64,000 nucleotides of DNA from Branchiostoma floridae (taxonomy: Eukaryota > Chordata > Leptocardii > Amphioxiformes > Branchiostomatidae). Under the pieces are notes generated by a model that had not been told where the DNA came from, did no database searches, and was given only the letters and a program-made list of their open reading frames with translations. The position numbers and the translations under genes were made by a program. The stretch is from assembly GCF_000003815.2 (NCBI RefSeq), contig NC_049992.1, positions 18,646,396 through 18,710,395 on the forward strand, read 5' to 3'. Shown here in pieces: positions 54,840 to 64,000 of this stretch (positions are counted from its first letter, which is position 1; each line of letters opens with the position of its first letter).

Positions 54840-56520
54840 TGATTATTTGTCATACAATGGCAATAAGAAGCATGACGTCATATAGTTTGGTGACTTGATG
54901 ATTGATATTAAAGCAGATGTAAGGTGTTAACGATTCAATGTCGTCACATTTTTCTCAATCAATAATCTGCGTAAGGAATACAGAAAAAACAAAAGCATAG
55001 TAGAAAAATCTATAAAAAGAAGCCAAGGCTATATAGCCTGAGTATCATCCTCCGTAGTGACCGCTGGAGAAAGTCGTGAGCCAGCGGTCACTAGCGAGGA
55101 TGATACTCAGGCTAAAGGCCATACGCCTGCTTGAAAATCACTGACCACGTGTTATTGACAACAATTAAATTACGAAGGTACTAGTATATATCTAGAATGG
55201 TGTTCCTACACCGAAGTGCCTGGTGCAGGAATTCACGTAAATGATAGTGTGGAAATTATCATCATTGTTTAATGTGCACAATAATTGTCACGGTTTTGTG
55301 TGGACATATATCGTCATGGCTTCATGTGGTCAGTTATTGTCACGGTTTTAGGTGAATGTTGGTGATGGGGCCTTAATAAAGCTTTGTTATAGTAATATAT
55401 CAATATATAGACATATAATTGTAAGTACTGAATATGGTATTTCAACCTGGTCCATGTTTATTCAGAGCAAGCGCAAATCAACGAATTATTAAAGATCCTT
55501 CGTACTCCGGAGGGTGATATACAGGTTGTTGTAACAGCCGCTATAGAAATAAGAATATATAAATATACACCTATGTATATAATGCAAATTTGACTACGCT
55601 AAGGTAGATAATGTGAACATTGAATTCACCACAGATTCAGTGCTATAATGTTTCGTGGTCTAATGAAAGTACAACTGTATGAATGTTTTGTTTTCGTTGC
55701 GAAATGTCGACCACTATGTATGCAATATAAATGTTCAACTATGTTATCTATTGTAACTGTTGCAAAGGCAATCAACATAGAGGCAATAAATCTTCGAAAA
55801 CGGTTTCCTGTTAATGTTAACGTTCTTTTGAAAATAGCGTGTGTACAGTGAGATTTTTTTCCTTTTCTACCCACAAGTGGTCATAATTATTGTCAGAAAT
55901 AAAGGACGAAAATGTGTGAGATATAGTATTACAAATATCAGCATAGTTCCACATTTCCCTCAGATAAACATATCTGTCTATGGAGTACATTTTACAATAT
56001 TTGTTATATAAAGAGCGCTATCCACTGGTGAAGAAGAGTTTGCGGCGTTCTCATTTTCGCGGTGACCTCTACCCCACGCAAACTCCCCGCAAAACAGCTA
56101 TGCCTACCGCAGAAATACACGGATTTGCAGCAAACCTATATGCGTCATTAACTTATATCCGGGGCAACCTATATCCGTTGTTTCTTAAACGGTACTTAGG
56201 GATATCAAGTTGACGGACGGTGGTTTGAAACTGCAATATTGTTTTTAAACAATTTCGATTTGAAACCCCTTCCGTCGACTTGATATTTAAAAAAAATAGC
56301 GGACAACGGTTACCCCTCGAATAAAGGTGAACAGACTTTCAAGAAGTTTCTTGTTGACATAATTCAGCCTCTCACGTGTACATTCAGTGTTTAAAGTTTC
56401 AAAGAAGGGATTTCCAACTGTTTTGTTCATTTTGCCGGTGTTTTTTGTAAGCTGTGTCAATAGATCCCCCCCCCCCCATCAGTATTTGAACAACCAGTAC
56501 TATTGTTTCACGTCAGTGAC
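54840..56520. other. Spacer between racemase and the cysteine-rich gene
   Basis: Convergent gene ends meet here. It holds a palindromic 81-bp element at 55034-55114 (TAGCCTGAGTATCATCCTC and inverse) and an AT-rich remainder. No gene that I can support. A poly-C run is at 56467-56476. Confidence 0.5.
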
Positions 56521-56523
56521 GTT

Positions 56524-58484
56524 TTACGACTGATGGTTTTTGACTGTGGCGTCATGTTGATCACGTGCCACGTCGTTCCCAGGGTGCGCAGGCGGCCCGT
56601 AACACAGCCCCAGGATAGAGTGGTCCTCGTGCTCGGCAGGCTGGGCTCCAATACACACGGCACCCGGGTAGCCGCACTCGTGGTTGGCAAGACAACATTT
56701 TTGCTGAGATAAAATACAAATACAATTGCGTAAGAGGCGTCTAGAACATATGTGTAAGAGCCGTCTACTTACGGTCTAGGACATATGTGTAAGAGGCGTC
56801 TAGAACATATGCGTAAGAGGTGTCTAAAACCTATGCGTAAGAGGTGTCTAGAACGTATGCGTAAGAGGCATCTAGAACCTATGTGTAAGAGGCGTCTAGA
56901 ACGTATGTGTAAGAGGTTTCTGGAACCTATTTGTAAGAGGTGTCTAGAGCCTATGCGTAAGAGGCTTCTTAAACCTATGCGCTTGAGGCGTCTAGAACCT
57001 ATGTGTAAGAGGCGTCTAGCACATATGTGTAATAGGCGTCTAGAACCTATGCGTAAGAGGCGTCTAAAACCTATGCTTTTGAGGCGTCTAGAGCCTATGC
57101 GTAAGAGGCGTCTACAACCTACGTGTAAGAAGCGTCTAGAACATATGTGTAAGAGGTGTCTAGAACCTATGTGTAAGAGGCGTCTAGAACCTATGTGTAA
57201 GAGTAGAGCCTATGCGTAAGAGGCTTCTAAAACCTATGCGCTTGAGGCGTCTAGAACCTATGTGTAAGAGGCGTCTAGAAGCTATGCGGAAGAGGCGTCC
57301 AGAATCTGTGCGTAAGACGCGTCTAGAACATATGCGTAAGAGGCGTCTAGAGCCTATATATGATATGCGTAAGAAGTGTCTAGAACCTATATGAAAGAAT
57401 CGTTTAGAACCTATGTGTAAGAAGCGTCTAGAACCTATGTGTTAGATGCGTCTAGAACCTATGGGTAAGATGCGTCTAGAACCTATGTGTAAGAGGCGTC
57501 TAGAACCTATGCGCTTGAGGCGTTTCTAGAACCAATCTACTCGTATCTGCTTGAGTTTCTTACCTTGCAATACCCCTCCTGGACGCCAGGTGCCATCATA
57601 CAGAACTCCCAGTTCAGGCACACGAGGTTGGCCTCCTCGAACGTGTCTCCTCCGCACCACCTGGGCTGTAGGGTCGGCACTTTCTCCGGGGTCCAGACCT
57701 GGCGGACTCCCGGACGTGCCACGGGCGTGTGCGGCGGGCCCTGGACCCTCACACGGCCGTTGTACGTCCGTCGGGCCCCCATTGCTCTCCCTATGGGCGG
57801 ACCTACTGTAGTTGCTCTCGGGCGAGGGCGCTCCACGCCGGGCGGGAAAGTAGCCACAGCTATCGGTAAACGTACAGGAGGGACAGGGGTGCTTGAGAGA
57901 TCGTCTGGAGGAACAAACTCGTCCTGATTCTGAGGTTTCAAGGGTTCCGTCTTGTTCTTGGTGTCATCATTGGTGGCAAGCGGCGCAGACAAAATGTTCT
58001 CCAATATTTTCTGGACCTTTTCAGGGCTATTGTCGCTCTCGTCCTTCGTCTCAGTTTCTGAGGATTTTGTGTCTCGCTTTGCCCGCATGGGATGGCCAGG
58101 TGGATAATGGAGGGGGTAATAGTTTGGATAGGGAACTGGGAGTGGAGCAGGTGCGTGTAAGGGGAGGAAAGAGGGTCCCTGTGCAGGATCCCCACCTGGC
58201 GGCGGTACTGCAGCAGGCGGTGGCGCTCCACCTACCGGGTACTGGAAAGGTGGGACCAAATCGCGAACACGAGTTTTCCTTGATGAGGATGGCTGCGGCG
58301 CTGGACGTGATATGACCACGGGCACGACTACCGAAGGGCGCCCAACGCTCGGCTCAGGCTTGCCGCCACCCTGCGGTACCACAGCGCCGCCTGGCGAAGG
58401 GGACAAGTTCCGCACACGAGGTTTTCTGGCGGTCTGTTTGACGTCAGGTTCAGAGTTTTCTCCTGCCGGTGCACAAGTAACTGT
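56524..58484 (-). CDS. Unrecognised proline-rich protein with furin-type site and Cys-rich C-terminus (last two exons)
   Basis: Two exons fit in phase 0: 58484-57564 (307 codons, acceptor TTTCCAG, donor AAG|GTAAG) and 56703-56524 (59 codons plus stop TAA 56524-56526, acceptor ATCTCAG). Counting from the first codon of 58484: 20-130 is Pro-rich and contains two related blocks (RKPRVRNLSP and RKTRVRDLVP). RAKR at 134-137 (58074-58085) fits a furin site. Residues 138-200 are acidic and polar, and 200-275 Pro/Arg-rich. From C277 follows the pattern C-x11-C-x5-C-x10-C-x3-CC-x5-C-x6-C-x16-C, nine cysteines spanning the exon junction. Composition, furin site and paired cysteines suggest secretion. 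Upstream exons with a signal peptide were not found and may lie beyond 58500 or outside the window. I do not recognise the family. Confidence 0.75.
56728..57533. repeat. 24-bp minisatellite, about 33 copies
   Basis: Unit GCGTAAGAGGCGTCTAGAAC plus CTAT, with scattered substitutions. It fills nearly all of the 860-bp intron between the two exons of the cysteine-rich gene. The unit is a multiple of three, so plus-strand frames stay open and read as an (MRKRRLEP)n-like repeat; this is a property of the array and not evidence of a gene. Confidence 0.9.
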
Positions 58485-58574
58485 CTGGAAATACATAAAA
58501 GCATGTTCGTGACATTCCTTTCCTTTATTTTTCAGGTGTAAAAGAGCTAAAGCCTCAGTAAATAAATGACATAA

Positions 58575-59117
58575 GGCCACAGCAAGTAAATTTTATGGAT
58601 GACATCCTATGCAGACTGCAAAAATAGTGCGATAGGGCGAAAAAAAACAAGATGGGTGAAAAAAAAACAAGATGGCTACATTTTCAAAAATAGGCACCAT
58701 AAAGTTGTGATGACTGTTGTAAAAAGAATTAAGGGACAAAACATGGTATCAGAACCAAGAAGGCATTCATTCCTGTATTTAAGACATGTACTGGTGTGGT
58801 AAAAGTGACACTAGTGTGGTAGACTGGCATCACCAACAAAGTTGGTAACCACACTCATAGCTTTCATATTGGTGTCACTTTTACAACTATGCAATAAGTT
58901 TCATTTCTACAACTACAGTCCTTGCTATCTCACAAGTGTCACTTCTACAAGTATAATTATTAGGCTACAATACAATATATTTCCTAATTTTGGTACTTTA
59001 TCGTCATGTTGACCATCCTTACAGATGAAAAAAAAAATCTTGTTTTTTTTTCTTCTGAAATCAGGCGAAGATTAACGCGCGCGCTGATGTCATCCATAAA
59101 ATTTACTTGCTGTGGCC
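58575..59117. mobile_element. Harbinger-like TIR element, copy 1
   Basis: Ends GGCCACAGCAAGTAAATTTT, then ATGGATGACATC, and the inverse on the right. Flanked on both sides by TAA, fitting the TWA target duplication of PIF/Harbinger elements. Interior words (AAACAAGATGG, GTGTCACTT, GTCAACATGACGATAAAG-type) occur inverted in copy 2. Confidence 0.75.
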
Positions 59118-59922
59118 TAAGCGCGCATTTGTGTTTTCGCAAGTTATGCATGCACCACGTGCTAGTCCACCTCGCCGAAGAGTATCAGGAAGTGAACGAT
59201 AGACATGTCATGTTAATCAAAACCTTATTTGCGAAGGTAACCGACTACAATCATAGGAGACATACTTTTGAAACTGTGAATACGTACATGTTGAAGGATG
59301 ACGAACAGCAGGACCCCTACGACGTAACCACCCATCGTCATTCCGGCTTAGAAACTCTGAGGAAAGAATGGTAGGTCAGTAATCAACTATTTATAGTAGC
59401 AAGAAAGACACACCGAAGTATCACTTCAACGCCCCGCGTTAGAAATTTGCTGCCGCCGCCTCTGCCGCCGGTTACCATGAATACTTTTAACTCAACTTTT
59501 GTACCATCTTTGACACAAACGCTCAGTCGCTCGGTGATGAGTTCTGCATAACGTGTGAGGAAGCTTTTGAATTTAGCGTAGGGTGTAGAGAGGCTTCATG
59601 AATTCAGCGTAATAAGTAGCCGGCCGTCAGAATTTAGCGTAGAGCGTTGTCGGGACCCCCCCCCCCCCCATTGGGGCCCTCATACATAACGGACTGCAGG
59701 CTTACAAAGTTCTTCTTATACTTATACATAGCCGGTCCTAGCCTCTACCAGCTCCACAGGTCACTGGAAAATAGTAGAAATTGGCCAAATGGACAGAAAA
59801 CAGGCCAGAGGAGTTAGATGGCCGAGGAAGTACAGTTTGCGACCTAGGATAACTCCCCTGAAGGCTCTCATTGAAAGGGACAAATAAAGGTGTCCTAAAA
59901 CTACAAGTCGAGATTTAGATAA

Positions 59923-60426
59923 GGCCACAGCAAGTAATTTTTATGGATGACATCAGCGCGCGCGCATTAAATTTCGCCTGATTTCAGAAACAAAAACAAG
60001 AATTTTTTCTTCTGCAGGGATGGTCAACATGACGATAAAGTACCAAAATGAGCAAATATGTTGTATCGTAGCCTAATGATTGTACTTGTAGAAGTGACAC
60101 TTGCGAGGTACCCAGGGCTGTAGTTGTAGAAATGAAACTTATTGAATAGTTGTAAAAGTGACACCAATATGGAAGCCATGAGTGTGGCTACCAACTTTGT
60201 TGATGATGCCAGTCTACCACACTAGTGTCACTTTTACCACACTAGTACATGTCTTGAATACAGGAATGAATTCTTGTTACAACATTCATCATAACTTTAT
60301 GGTGCCTATTTTTGAGAATGTAGCCATCTTGTTTTTTTTCACCCATCTTGTTTTTTTTTGTCGCCCTATCGCACTATTTTTGCAGTCTGCAGAGGATGTC
60401 ATCCATAAGGTTTACTTGCTGTGGCC
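59923..60426. mobile_element. Harbinger-like TIR element, copy 2, opposite orientation
   Basis: Same ends and TAA flanks as 58575-59117. The interior runs in reverse, so the two copies form a large inverted repeat with about 800 bp between them. That spacer (59118-59922) has no supportable gene; it holds a TAGCCTCTACCAG-type fragment at 59739-59860. Confidence 0.75.
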
Positions 60427-60429
60427 TAA

Positions 60430-61190
60430 GCTCAAACAAAAACTAATGTCGAAGAATGCCAAGTCAGTCCCAATGTCGTTAGAAAAATAACACGCACAAA
60501 TAATAGATATACTATGTGTACTAGTATTTACGTTATTTACCCAATCGTGTTAAGGGCATTTTTTTTGCCTTGCATTTTTCCGCACGCTGGCATTAGTTTT
60601 AAGGGTTCCCAGAGGATGTCATCCTTCCATACTGGTCATTGAATAAACACCGCATTAATGCTCCAATCGAAAGTCCGTTAGGCGGTCCTTGAGCTCCCTA
60701 ATCTACAAGCAGAGGTTAGGCTCTGGCTGTTTTCAAAAACGTTTTCATGCGTTTTTATCGGGCTTTCTGTATTTTATCGTTGTCTGGGCTCAGGACAAAC
60801 GGTACAAAATAGCCCGATAAATAATGTAAACTGTACTGTAGTTTACTTTGTCTGATCCTTGCCTTTCTCTTATGAACTCAATGAAAAGCGGCCTGCAGGC
60901 CAATTTGAGCTTTCGTGAATAAACAAAGGTTCAAACGATTAGAAACGCACAATTAGCTACAAAAACCAGCCGGAACCTAACTTCTGCTTGGAGAGTAGCC
61001 CCTCCCCTAGGTAGAGTCTTCTTGAAAGGTCCAAATGTTACATACCCTATTTCCGTGGTCCTGACATCCTTAATAGGGTCTTAATAGTGAAGCCTGGAGG
61101 CTATTATAACATGGTGGAACTCAAGCCGCGTCAAGTGAACAGACATACCTTCGCTGTCAAACCCATGCGGAAGGAGTTATGGGGTCTTAC
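60430..61190. other. Decayed elements, no gene
   Basis: Contains 60706-61000, an element with ends CTACAAGCAGAGGTTAGG and the inverse of CTCTCCAAGCAGAAGTTAGG, the family seen at 46109 and 47161. A relic GCATTAGTTTTAAGGGTTCC lies near 60592. Nothing coding. Confidence 0.5.
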
Positions 61191-61647
61191 GGTCTCATTG
61201 ATGAGTTTCTTCTTCCCATAGACTTCTATGTTATAATTCGTGGTTTAAATGGGCGCGTTCATAATGAAGCTACGTAAAATTTCAGCAGATTTTTCATTCT
61301 ATGTCGAGAACATTTAGTAATACCCTATATCGTGGGAAATAATTGCCAACGTAAACTATACGTAGGAACTTTTTTATAGCAATTACAAACTACGATTAGT
61401 CAATCCCCACAAAAGGCACTTTTTCGCTGCTAGTGTACAACCGCACCACTCAGAACCCACGACTGTGTACCTCCGACCGAGCGCGCGGCTGCAAAACTTT
61501 ACCTGCTAATTTCTTCACTTACAAACAAGCTTTCACCAATCTAACTTTTGAGATCAGTTCCGTTGGCTAAAAGGGATTTTCTCACCGCTAAAAACACGCG
61601 TCCGTGCAGCCGTTCATTTTTTGGCTCGGATCTCTTTCAATGAGACC
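61191..61647. mobile_element. TIR element, GGTCTCATTGATG family, inverted copy
   Basis: Reverse-orientation copy of 39482-39929, ending GGTCTCATTGATG and CAATGAGACC, with clear similarity throughout. Confidence 0.75.
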
Positions 61648-61649
61648 TT

Positions 61650-62780
61650 ACGTAGGGCGACTTGAAGTCAAGATGAAGTCTTAAGTCAAGATGAAGTCTT
61701 GACCCACAAGACAGTGTCTAAAGGTGAAGAGTGGTCGTACCAAGTTACTTTAAGATGTAAACACTAGAAGAGAGCCGTGCTAGATAGATTAAACATCGAG
61801 GCTCAAGAGGAAACGGGTGTTCGGTGTTGCTATGGCAACGGCATGGACTGGGGGATGCAGCTGTCTGTGTGTCACGTGACAGTGTGACGTTTCACCGAAC
61901 AGTTTTGTTTTCAATAACAAATATGACCTAAAAGGTCGCAGAATGCTGTTGACACATAGTAGTTCAGGTATAAGGTAGTCCATCTGTCCATTTCTTGTTA
62001 AAGCCCTAGATAGAGATTCCTCTTTGCATGTTAGGCGGAAAGCTTGATGTAGGAATTCTTCAGTTGTTATACTGTATGTGTTGGATCACGATTTTTGTTT
62101 GTTCCGGTTTTCTGGTTTGTTCTGGTTTTCAAATAATACTGTTATCATGACGTCCGAAGGCCGTCATATAAAACGTGAATTTAAAAAGAGAACCAGTCGG
62201 CAAATTTACCTTATTGGTACATATCTTATTATATATAGCAGATTGTATTCTGAACTGAAAAAACACAATCAGTGTTGTACCTAATCCTTGCATGTGCACC
62301 CCGCTATGCTGAATTTCGAAGCGACCTTAGATATGTTAATCCCCATAGCCAAACTACTGCGTTCTCTCCATTTTATATAAGATAAGGGACCCTGCCTTTC
62401 TGCTTTGACTGTCGAGTTAGAGAAAATGACACATCGTAAGCATGATATATACATATATGAAGGATGGTGTGTTTTAGAAGAAAAACATTCCTAAGTGTCC
62501 TGTCTACCTCTGTGATTTATCTCTTCTTTTGTCTGCCTGTTTGTTCCACTTTCCTTTTCACTTTCTCCTGACTGCATACATACACACAACAGCTGGCGAC
62601 CTATCCCCACTGCTCCTACCCTGATCTATTCACCCGGAGGCCGTGTATTCATAGTGTGGACAAAACACCCGGGTCCTCATGTGGAGTAACCTGGAATCCA
62701 GAATGTTGCCAGGGCATTTTGCCAGGGTCAACGCAGGTCACGTCCTCTGTATGAAAAGTTTGAAAATAGTGTCAGCTGAA
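61650..62780. other. Unexplained stretch without clear features
   Basis: About 1.1 kb. Only short frames, a small direct repeat GTCAAGATGAAGTCTT at 61669 and 61684, and AT-rich sequence. I see no gene or element ends. Confidence 0.4.
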
Positions 62781-63316
62781 TAGCCTGGATGCCAGACTGT
62801 TTCTTGGCTATCTCGCCGACTCTAGGTCCATCGTACCCCTAGCCTGGATACCATATCCCAACCTCAAATATCTTTCGTGTCGCACGGTAGATACTTGAGA
62901 TCGGGCTGGGGTTTGGTAACCAGGCTATCATACCCCCGATAAGATATTATTACAGACTATGAAAAGTTTGTCTCAGTGCCCGTGGACATAACCTGGATGC
63001 CAGACTGTTTCTTGGCCAGCTACTCGACTCTGGGTCCAACAGGCCGTATAGAATTTGGTTTACAGACTATGAGTATGAAAAGTTTTCCTTAGCGCCATTG
63101 GATGTATACGTAGTCTAATTCTGGATGTCAGACTGTTTCTTGGCTAGCAACTTGGCTCTGGGTCCAACATGCCCCCAAGGAAATTTTACTCTACAGGTTA
63201 TGAAAGGTTTCCCGCAGCGCCATTGGATGCAGCCTAGATGCCAGACTGTTTCTCGGCCATTTCGTCGGCTATTTCTTGTTTCTTGGCCGTGGAAACAGTC
63301 TGGCATCCAGGCTAGC
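62781..63316. repeat. Repeated TAGCCTGG-end elements
   Basis: GATGCCAGACTGTTTCTTGG occurs at about 62788, 62997, 63124 (one change) and 63237, and inverted at 63290-63309. CGACTCTGGGTCCAAC-like words follow the early copies. Within it, 62840-62927 is an inverted copy of the element at 46433-46514. The last part, 63231-63316, folds as a single imperfect palindrome. Confidence 0.6.
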
Positions 63317-63663
63317 CAACTCTGTCGTAGCAGGGTACAAGAGACATAAATTTCTCCCAGTGCCGCCTTCCGTGGGGCTGGAAACCAGGCTACATTGGAA
63401 AGCCGTTTGACAGAGCTATCTGTTAATTGAATTCAGACATGCAGAATCAGGCGGATACAGATAGATTTACGGTGCTGTGGAATCCCATATTGAGTGACAC
63501 ACTCTATTATAGGGATAGTAGTACTTCTGACCATGTTTCAAACATTATAACACATGGCTCTTTCATTGATAGAATAGAAATAATACTTCGGCAATCCGGA
63601 AATAAATGTAGGTTATTATTGTACACAGAAGGATTCAAGTTTGAGGCGTCCATGAAAGGCACA

Positions 63664-64000
63664 GTGACACAGTGGTACATATACGGCAACAGGAATTGTA
63701 TACTTGTGACACAGTGGTACATATACGGCAACAGGAATTGTATACTTGTGACACAGTGGTACATATACGGCAACAGGAATTGTATACTTGTGACACAGTG
63801 GTACATATACGGCAACAGGAATTGTATACTTGTGACACAGTGGTACATATACGGCAACAGGAATTGTATACTTGTGACACAGTGGTACATATACGGCAAC
63901 AGGAATTGTATACTTGTGACACAGTGGTACATATACGTATATACGCCAACAGGAATTGTATACTTGTGACACAGTGGTGCATATACGGCAACAGGAATTG
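63664..64000. repeat. 42-bp minisatellite running off the right edge
   Basis: Units start GTGACACAGTGGTACATATA at 63664, 63706, 63748, 63790, 63832, 63874, 63916 and 63966. Copies 1-6 are virtually identical; copy 7 has an 8-bp expansion (ACGTATAT). The period is a multiple of three and the unit lacks stops in most frames, so several frames are open on both strands, including one of 180 codons beginning at 63427. I do not count these as genes. Confidence 0.9.

Noticed and set aside
56785..57394. Plus-strand frames reading (MRKRRLEP)n
   Set aside because: Translation of a 24-bp minisatellite inside the intron of a minus-strand gene; no flanking exon or start context supports a protein.
56728..57533. 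Possible CRISPR array
   Set aside because: Repeats are directly adjacent with no unique spacers, and the context is eukaryotic. The same holds for 63664-64000.
57551..58315. Plus-strand frames opposite the proline-rich exon
   Set aside because: Shadow frames in GC-rich sequence. The minus frame has clean splice junctions and a cysteine module that continues in the next exon.
63427..63969. 180-codon frame ending in a 14-residue repeat
   Set aside because: The repeat is open in several frames on both strands and the unique first part has no recognisable domain or codon signal; kept only as a minisatellite.

Overview
The window looks like animal nuclear DNA. Genes are split into many short exons with clean GT/AG junctions, and introns and intergenic DNA are packed with short terminal-inverted-repeat (TIR) elements, a tRNA-derived SINE, LINE remnants and minisatellites. 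Gene content and the dense nested TIR elements suggest an invertebrate deuterostome, most likely an amphioxus (Branchiostoma). That assignment is my inference from overall character. Five runs of N (21041-21947, 23111-23210, 29889-30764, 51317-51416, 54480-54579) are assembly gaps, several flanked by repeats.

Layout. (1) 71-17156, minus: a zinc membrane dipeptidase (DPEP family) rebuilt from nine phase-consistent exons. It has two alternative first exons (14769-14962 and 16936-17156), each encoding a different cytoplasmic tail and membrane anchor. The C-terminal exon lies left of the window. Its introns hold a SINE, a satellite made from part of exon 6, and two LINE remnants. (2) 17157-25350: gene-poor DNA with TIR elements and a 301-bp tandem repeat carrying a perfect 42-bp palindrome. 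(3) 26641-31416, plus: a complete ADF/cofilin gene of 137 aa whose first coding exon is only the ATG. Nine perfect CArG boxes (SRF sites) lie upstream, six of them within 208 bp. (4) 31417-42980: intergenic, mostly TIR elements, including one hAT-type element with an 8-bp target duplication. (5) 42981-54301, plus: a complete serine/aspartate racemase of 330 aa in six exons. It has a Ser-Ser-Ser loop at residues 150-152, and its third exon is spliced through an acceptor almost wholly supplied by a transposable element. (6) 56524-58484, minus: the last two exons of an unrecognised, probably secreted, proline-rich protein with an RAKR furin-type site and a nine-cysteine C-terminal module, split by a 24-bp minisatellite in its intron. 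(7) 58575-64000: two oppositely oriented Harbinger-like elements, other TIR elements, and a 42-bp minisatellite running off the right end.

The four genes belong to unrelated pathways (peptide hydrolysis at the membrane, actin turnover, D-amino-acid synthesis, an unknown secreted product), and nothing suggests an operon-like system. The most interesting signals are regulatory or structural: the CArG array before cofilin, the triple-serine loop of the racemase, the transposon-derived splice acceptor, the exon-derived satellite, and the unknown cysteine-rich protein.
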